From NCBI GenBank assembly GCA_946539765.1, contig CAMNHO010000015.1:1-43923 (forward strand): DNA of 43,923 nt. Reading direction: 5' to 3'. A model generated the notes under the pieces. The model was not told the DNA's origin. It ran no database searches and was given only the letters and a program-made list of their open reading frames with translations. Below are positions 40,590-43,923 of this stretch, one piece after another; the stretch's first letter is position 1; every line of letters starts with the position of its first letter. The position numbers and the translations under genes are program-made. The stretch is from UBA4312 sp002394635. Lineage in GTDB: Bacteria; Bacillota_I; Bacilli_A; Erysipelotrichales; Erysipelotrichaceae.

Positions 40590-41903
40590 ATGCCTATTAT
40601 CGTTGACGTATATGCTCGTGAAGTGTTGGATTCTCGTGGAAATCCGACTGTTGAAGTGGAAGTTACAACAGAATCCGGTGCTTTCGGTAGCGCTATGGTT
40701 CCTAGTGGAGCAAGTACTGGTGAAAGAGAAGCTCTGGAACTTCGTGATGGAGATAAATCACGCTATTTAGGAAAAGGAACAACAAAAGCCGTTGATAATG
40801 TTAACAACATCATCGCTCCGGCTGTAATCGGTTTGGACTGCCGTGATCAGAACCTGATCGACAAGACTATGCTGGATCTGGATGGATCTCCTTTCAAAAA
40901 GACATTAGGTGCAAACGCTACATTAGGTGTTTCCATGGCTGTTGCCAAAGCTGCTGCTGATTTCTATGGAATGCCATTGTTCAATTACTTCGGTGGATTC
41001 AATGCCAATACATTGCCAGTGCCTATGTGTAATGTAATCAATGGTGGATCTCATGCCGATTCTACAGTAGACTTCCAGGAATTCATGATCATGCCTGTTG
41101 GAGCTAAAACTGAAAAAGAAGCTGTACGTATGGCAGCTGAAACTTTCCATGCTTTAAAATCTGTATTGAAGGCAAAAGGATACAACACAAACGTTGGTGA
41201 TGAAGGTGGATTTGCCCCTTCCTGCAAAGACGGAAACGAAGAACCGTTGGAATTATTGGTTGAAGCTATGGAAAAAGCCGGATACAAACCGGGAGAAGAT
41301 ATGTGCATCGCAATGGACGTAGCTGCTTCTGAATTCCATAATCATGAAACTGGATTGTATGAACTGTCTAAATCTGGACAAGGAACAAAGACTTCCGATG
41401 AAATGATCGATATGTATGCTGAATGGATCGAAAAATATCCAATCATCTCTATCGAAGACGGATTAGGTGAACGTGACTGGGACGGATGGAAAAAGTTGAC
41501 AGATCGTATCGGTGACAAAGTTCAGCTGGTTGGAGACGACTTATTTGTTACTAACCCTGCTATCCTGCAGGAAGGTATCGAAAAGGGTATTGCGAATGCA
41601 ATCCTGATCAAAGTAAATCAGATTGGTACTTTGACTGAAACTTTCGATGCTATGGAATTAGCTAAGAAACATAACTACACTTGCGTAGTATCTCATCGTT
41701 CAGGAGAAACAGAAGACTCTACAATTGCTGATATCGCTGTAGCATTCAATGCTGGCCAGATCAAGACTGGTTCTCTGTCTCGTACAGACCGTATCTGCAA
41801 ATACAACCGTTTGATGAAGATTGAAGATGAACTGAACAAACGTGGTACTGCTTCCGTAGCTAAATACTTAGGAAAGAAAGCATTCTACAATTTATTCAAA
41901 TAA
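40590..41903 (+). CDS. eno: Enolase
   Basis: The 437-residue glycolytic enzyme converts 2-phosphoglycerate to phosphoenolpyruvate. Family marks are the N-terminal VYAREVLDSRGNPTVEVEV, GDEGGFAP, LIKVNQIGTLTE and SHRSGETEDS. AAAGGAGGATATT precedes the ATG, and codon use looks more biased than in its neighbours, as for a highly expressed gene. It is not grouped with other glycolytic genes, and it ends in a strong terminator. Confidence 0.98.
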   Translation: MPIIVDVYAREVLDSRGNPTVEVEVTTESGAFGSAMVPSGASTGEREALELRDGDKSRYLGKGTTKAVDNVNNIIAPAVIGLDCRDQNLIDKTMLDLDGSPFKKTLGANATLGVSMAVAKAAADFYGMPLFNYFGGFNANTLPVPMCNVINGGSHADSTVDFQEFMIMPVGAKTEKEAVRMAAETFHALKSVLKAKGYNTNVGDEGGFAPSCKDGNEEPLELLVEAMEKAGYKPGEDMCIAMDVAASEFHNHETGLYELSKSGQGTKTSDEMIDMYAEWIEKYPIISIEDGLGERDWDGWKKLTDRIGDKVQLVGDDLFVTNPAILQEGIEKGIANAILIKVNQIGTLTETFDAMELAKKHNYTCVVSHRSGETEDSTIADIAVAFNAGQIKTGSLSRTDRICKYNRLMKIEDELNKRGTASVAKYLGKKAFYNLFK

Positions 41904-41921
41904 TAAAATAGTGATTCCTTG

Positions 41922-41952
41922 AAGGCATTGTCAAAAGACGATGCCTTTTTTT
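41922..41952 (+). terminator. Terminator after eno
   Basis: AAGGCATTGTC/GACGATGCCTT stem (one G-U pair), AAAA loop and T7 tract. Confidence 0.9.
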
Positions 41953-42007
41953 GTTATTCTTTTTTTTCTAACGTATTAATAATTGCCGATGAAAAAAGGA
42001 GAATATA

Positions 42008-42923
42008 ATGGTCAATAAAACAAGTCAGGATAAGAAGATTAAACAGATCCTGAAAAACAAAAAGCTACAGGCATTGATTGTTAAGGAAATACTTCCGGAG
42101 CTGTCCGGCCTGTCTTTGGATGAGATCGTTCCTATGATCCAGGAAAGAAATACAGAATATCTGGATAATGATTGTAGGGATATATTTATGGATGCCAAGC
42201 TGGAAATATCCGGCAAAAACGAAAAACCAAAAGCCTATATTGATATAGAGCCCGAAGGACGTGAATACCCCCGGATATTATTTCAAAAACCGTGCTATCA
42301 AATATGCAGGACGTATGTATGATCGTCTATCGACGGAACAGTGGTGTAAAGATACTTACAATGATGTTATTCCTATCTATACGGTCTGGTTTATTATCTA
42401 TCCGGATAAAAAACATAAGAACAAGATGGAAAAAGAATGTTTATGGGGTGAGGTCGATCACAAAAAACAAGCGATGATCACCAATATTTATGTTTATTTA
42501 GGACATAAAGATTCGACTGTTCCATTGATTGATATGTTTAATATGTTGTACAGAAAGGATAAAACGATCGAAGAAAAAAGAAAATATTTTTTAGAAAGAG
42601 GTGTAGATATGAAACACAAAGAAATCAGACAGTACGATTTTCTAGAAGAATTGAGGATCGGAGCTTACGAATTTTATAAAGAAGAAGGACGTGAAATCGG
42701 TCGTAAAGAAGGTCGTAAAGAAGGTCGTAAAGAAGGTCGCAAAGAAGGACGTAAAGAAGGACGTAAAGAAGGTCGTGAAGAAGGACGTGAAGAAGGTCGT
42801 GAAGAAAAGTGCATTGATTCAATAAAAAGTTTGATGCAAAATCTGAGCTGTTCAGCTGTTCGTGCTATGGATCTATTAAATATTCCGAAAGAAAAAAGGA
42901 ATCATTACATTTCATTACTATGA
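42008..42923 (+). pseudogene. Frameshifted Rpn/PD-(D/E)XK nuclease-family gene
   Basis: The first frame (42008-42322) encodes MVNKTSQDKKIKQIL through DIFMDAKLEISG and AYIDIEPEGREYP, the PD-(D/E)XK-like core found in Rpn/transposase_31-type proteins. The second frame (42261-42923) continues GYYFKNRAIKYAGRMYDRLS, DVIPIYTVWFIIYP and a C-terminal GRKE repeat region ending in a helical tail. The frames join at a run of five C (about 42269-42273), where one C fewer would restore a single protein of about 304 residues. These proteins act as mobile or recombination-associated nucleases. It may be a true pseudogene, a phase-variable gene, or a sequencing error. Confidence 0.8.
42687..42806 (+). repeat. 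Ten 12-base tandem repeats encoding GRKE/GREE
   Basis: Ten in-frame units of GGTCGTAAAGAA and variants (GGACGTGAAGAA and others) encode one GREI, six GRKE and three GREE units, forming a charged linker before the C-terminal helices of the nuclease-family protein. Confidence 0.95.
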
Positions 42924-42924
42924 A

Positions 42925-42958
42925 GAAAAAATCAGGAATCTATTTATGATTCCTGATT
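42925..42958 (-). terminator. Terminator after nadE
   Basis: On the minus strand AATCAGGAATC/GATTCCTGATT with a 7-base loop and a T6 tract, overlapping the nadE stop. Confidence 0.85.
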
Positions 42959-43724
42959 AACGTTTTAATGTAAAAGCCGGCATCAGTTGCAGTTTATGTA
43001 AATTATTGCGATGCATACGGTCAATTTTTTCCTTGATTTGCGGATCTTCACATTCTCCTGTCAAGATATAGTGATCCAGTGTGGCATAGGTAAATCCGAT
43101 TTTTTCTTCGTCCGACATGCCACTCAAACCATCACTCGGAGTTTTTGTAACCAACTGTTTCGGGATATCACATAATTGGCCAATCTGCATAACTTCTTCG
43201 ACCACCAGATTCGATAACGGGCTGAAATCACCGGCTGAATCCCCGTATTTTGTAGAGTATCCAATGTAGTCTTCGGAGCGATTGCACGTATTTACCACGC
43301 GGGCGCCACCCGGTAAGCATTGACCGATGGCATACAGTGTGCTCATCCGGATCCTCGGGGGCATATTGATTATGGCATCCCTGCTCAATTCGTTGGAGCC
43401 AATGCATTGGGATGCACTTAATTGTTTATTGATCTCGTTAGACAGTCCGGTTACACTGTCATGGATATTGATTACCAGGTATGGGATTCCAAGGGCTTCC
43501 ACCACTTCCTTGGAGTCTTCGATATCCGGTTGTACCCCATTAGGCATCAGGACACCCACAACTTTGTCTTTTCCTAAGGCCTCTGCACAAAGAGCGGCCG
43601 CTATGCTGGAATCCTTTCCTCCGGAAATACCGATTACTGCATAACAGTTTTTACCATTGGTTTCAAAATAGTTTCTGATCCATTCTATGATTTCCTGTTT
43701 GACTTGTTTAGGGTTATCTAACAT
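42957..43724 (-). CDS. nadE: NAD+ synthetase, ammonia-dependent type
   Basis: The 255-residue enzyme has the ATP-pyrophosphatase loop SGGKDSS (34-40) and TCNRSEDYIGYSTKYGDSAG, and no N-terminal glutaminase domain, so it uses ammonia. It makes NAD from nicotinate adenine dinucleotide. The C-terminal MHRNNLHKLQLMPAF tail is typical. GAAGGAG precedes the ATG. It has its own promoter and terminator. Confidence 0.96.
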   Translation of the reverse strand: MLDNPKQVKQEIIEWIRNYFETNGKNCYAVIGISGGKDSSIAAALCAEALGKDKVVGVLMPNGVQPDIEDSKEVVEALGIPYLVINIHDSVTGLSNEINKQLSASQCIGSNELSRDAIINMPPRIRMSTLYAIGQCLPGGARVVNTCNRSEDYIGYSTKYGDSAGDFSPLSNLVVEEVMQIGQLCDIPKQLVTKTPSDGLSGMSDEEKIGFTYATLDHYILTGECEDPQIKEKIDRMHRNNLHKLQLMPAFTLKR

Positions 43725-43753
43725 ATGTATTCTCCTTCTTCAACTTTGATAAA

Positions 43754-43782
43754 ATTATAAGTTTTTTTAGTATTGAATACAA
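43754..43782 (-). promoter_or_regulatory. Promoter of nadE
   Basis: On the minus strand TTGTAT (43777-43782), 17-base spacer, consensus TATAAT (43754-43759). Confidence 0.75.
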
Positions 43783-43800
43783 TATAAAAAGTAAGAGAAC

Positions 43801-43828
43801 AAAGAAAATGGCCTGTAACTACAGGCCA
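43801..43828 (-). terminator. Second terminator downstream of the tRNA gene
   Basis: On the minus strand TGGCCTGT/ACAGGCCA with a 4-base loop, followed by TTTTCTTT. Confidence 0.7.
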
Positions 43829-43837
43829 GAAAAGAAA

Positions 43838-43860
43838 TAAAAAAACCCTTACATCAGGGT
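43838..43860 (-). terminator. First terminator downstream of the tRNA gene
   Basis: On the minus strand ACCCT/AGGGT with a 6-base loop, then seven T. It lies 10 bases after the tRNA CCA end. Confidence 0.75.
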
Positions 43861-43870
43861 GAAGGACGAA

Positions 43871-43923
43871 TGGAGCAGATGAGGGGAATTGAACCCCCGT
43901 ATCAGCCTTGGCAAGGCTGTGTT
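43871..43923 (-). tRNA. tRNA-Gly(GCC), 3' part; gene runs off the right edge
   Basis: Reading the minus strand, the anticodon stem-loop is CAGCC-TTGCCAA-GGCTG with anticodon GCC (glycine). It is followed by the T arm GGGGG-TTCAATT-CCCCT, the acceptor 3' strand CATCTGC, discriminator T and an encoded CCA ending at 43871. The 5' half lies outside the window. Encoded CCA is usual in Bacillota. Confidence 0.92.

Noticed and set aside
42687..42806. Tandem array considered as a CRISPR array
   Set aside because: The units are contiguous 12-base coding repeats in frame, with no spacers.
42625..42822. Leftward open frame across the GRKE repeats
   Set aside because: It is the antisense shadow of the 12-base repeat, giving a Leu/Asp/Tyr-rich periodic product with no ribosome binding site.

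Overview
The window looks like a chromosomal stretch of a low-G+C Bacillota (Firmicutes), most likely a gut Erysipelotrichia or Clostridia member. The reasons are AGGAGG-type ribosome binding sites, many short hairpin-plus-T terminators, AT-rich promoters, a Rrf2-type regulator next to cysK, two cytoplasmic GH32 enzymes, a five-gene branched-chain amino acid ABC operon, and a PD-(D/E)XK 'transposase-family' protein with GRKE repeats. The taxon is inferred from gene content only. No phage, plasmid, CRISPR array or intact insertion sequence was seen.

Layout. 1-3100: two tiny leftward genes, a divergent tRNA-guanine transglycosylase (tgt) and a beta-helix lipoprotein. 3100-3770: decayed DNA with a broken secreted-protein gene. 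3771-8020: a small protein, then a LysR regulator divergent from an operon (small coiled-coil protein, CMD-cupin fusion, flavodoxin, nitroreductase), followed by a second nitroreductase unit; this resembles a quinone/nitroaromatic or redox-stress locus. 8098-13970: a PTS IIC-like permease with an unusual N-terminal domain, a DMT exporter, an XpaC-like protein, an AGCS alanine/glycine symporter and a TIGR04076-type protein. 13968-19209 (minus strand): livJ-livH-livM-livG-livF followed by a CBS-ACT protein, a complete branched-chain amino acid uptake operon ending in a probable sensor.

19388-24070: a 54-residue gene translationally coupled to a membrane-anchored alpha/beta hydrolase, a one-helix peptide, a DEDDh exonuclease, a BAAT-type acyl-transferase/thioesterase, and a three-gene overlapping zinc-ribbon/membrane cassette of unknown function. 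24150-26216: ThrH-type phosphatase converging on a DUF1015 protein (probable serine metabolism). 26400-29064: macrodomain protein, a decayed stretch, then a three-gene operon headed by an apparent HEPN-CBS fusion, the most unusual architecture in the window.

29128-33438: two GH32 fructosidases flanking a secreted 3D-domain protein and a HAD phosphatase; the second GH32 overlaps the HAD gene. 33457-37695 (minus): MBOAT acyltransferase and DHHW partner (cell-surface O-acylation), Rrf2 regulator, and cysK with its own promoter and a perfect-arm palindrome. 38013-41903: DtxR/MntR-type regulator, U32 peptidase-family protein (RlhA type) and enolase. 42008-43923: a frameshifted GRKE-repeat nuclease-family gene, nadE (minus), and the 3' part of tRNA-Gly(GCC) on the minus strand with two downstream terminators.
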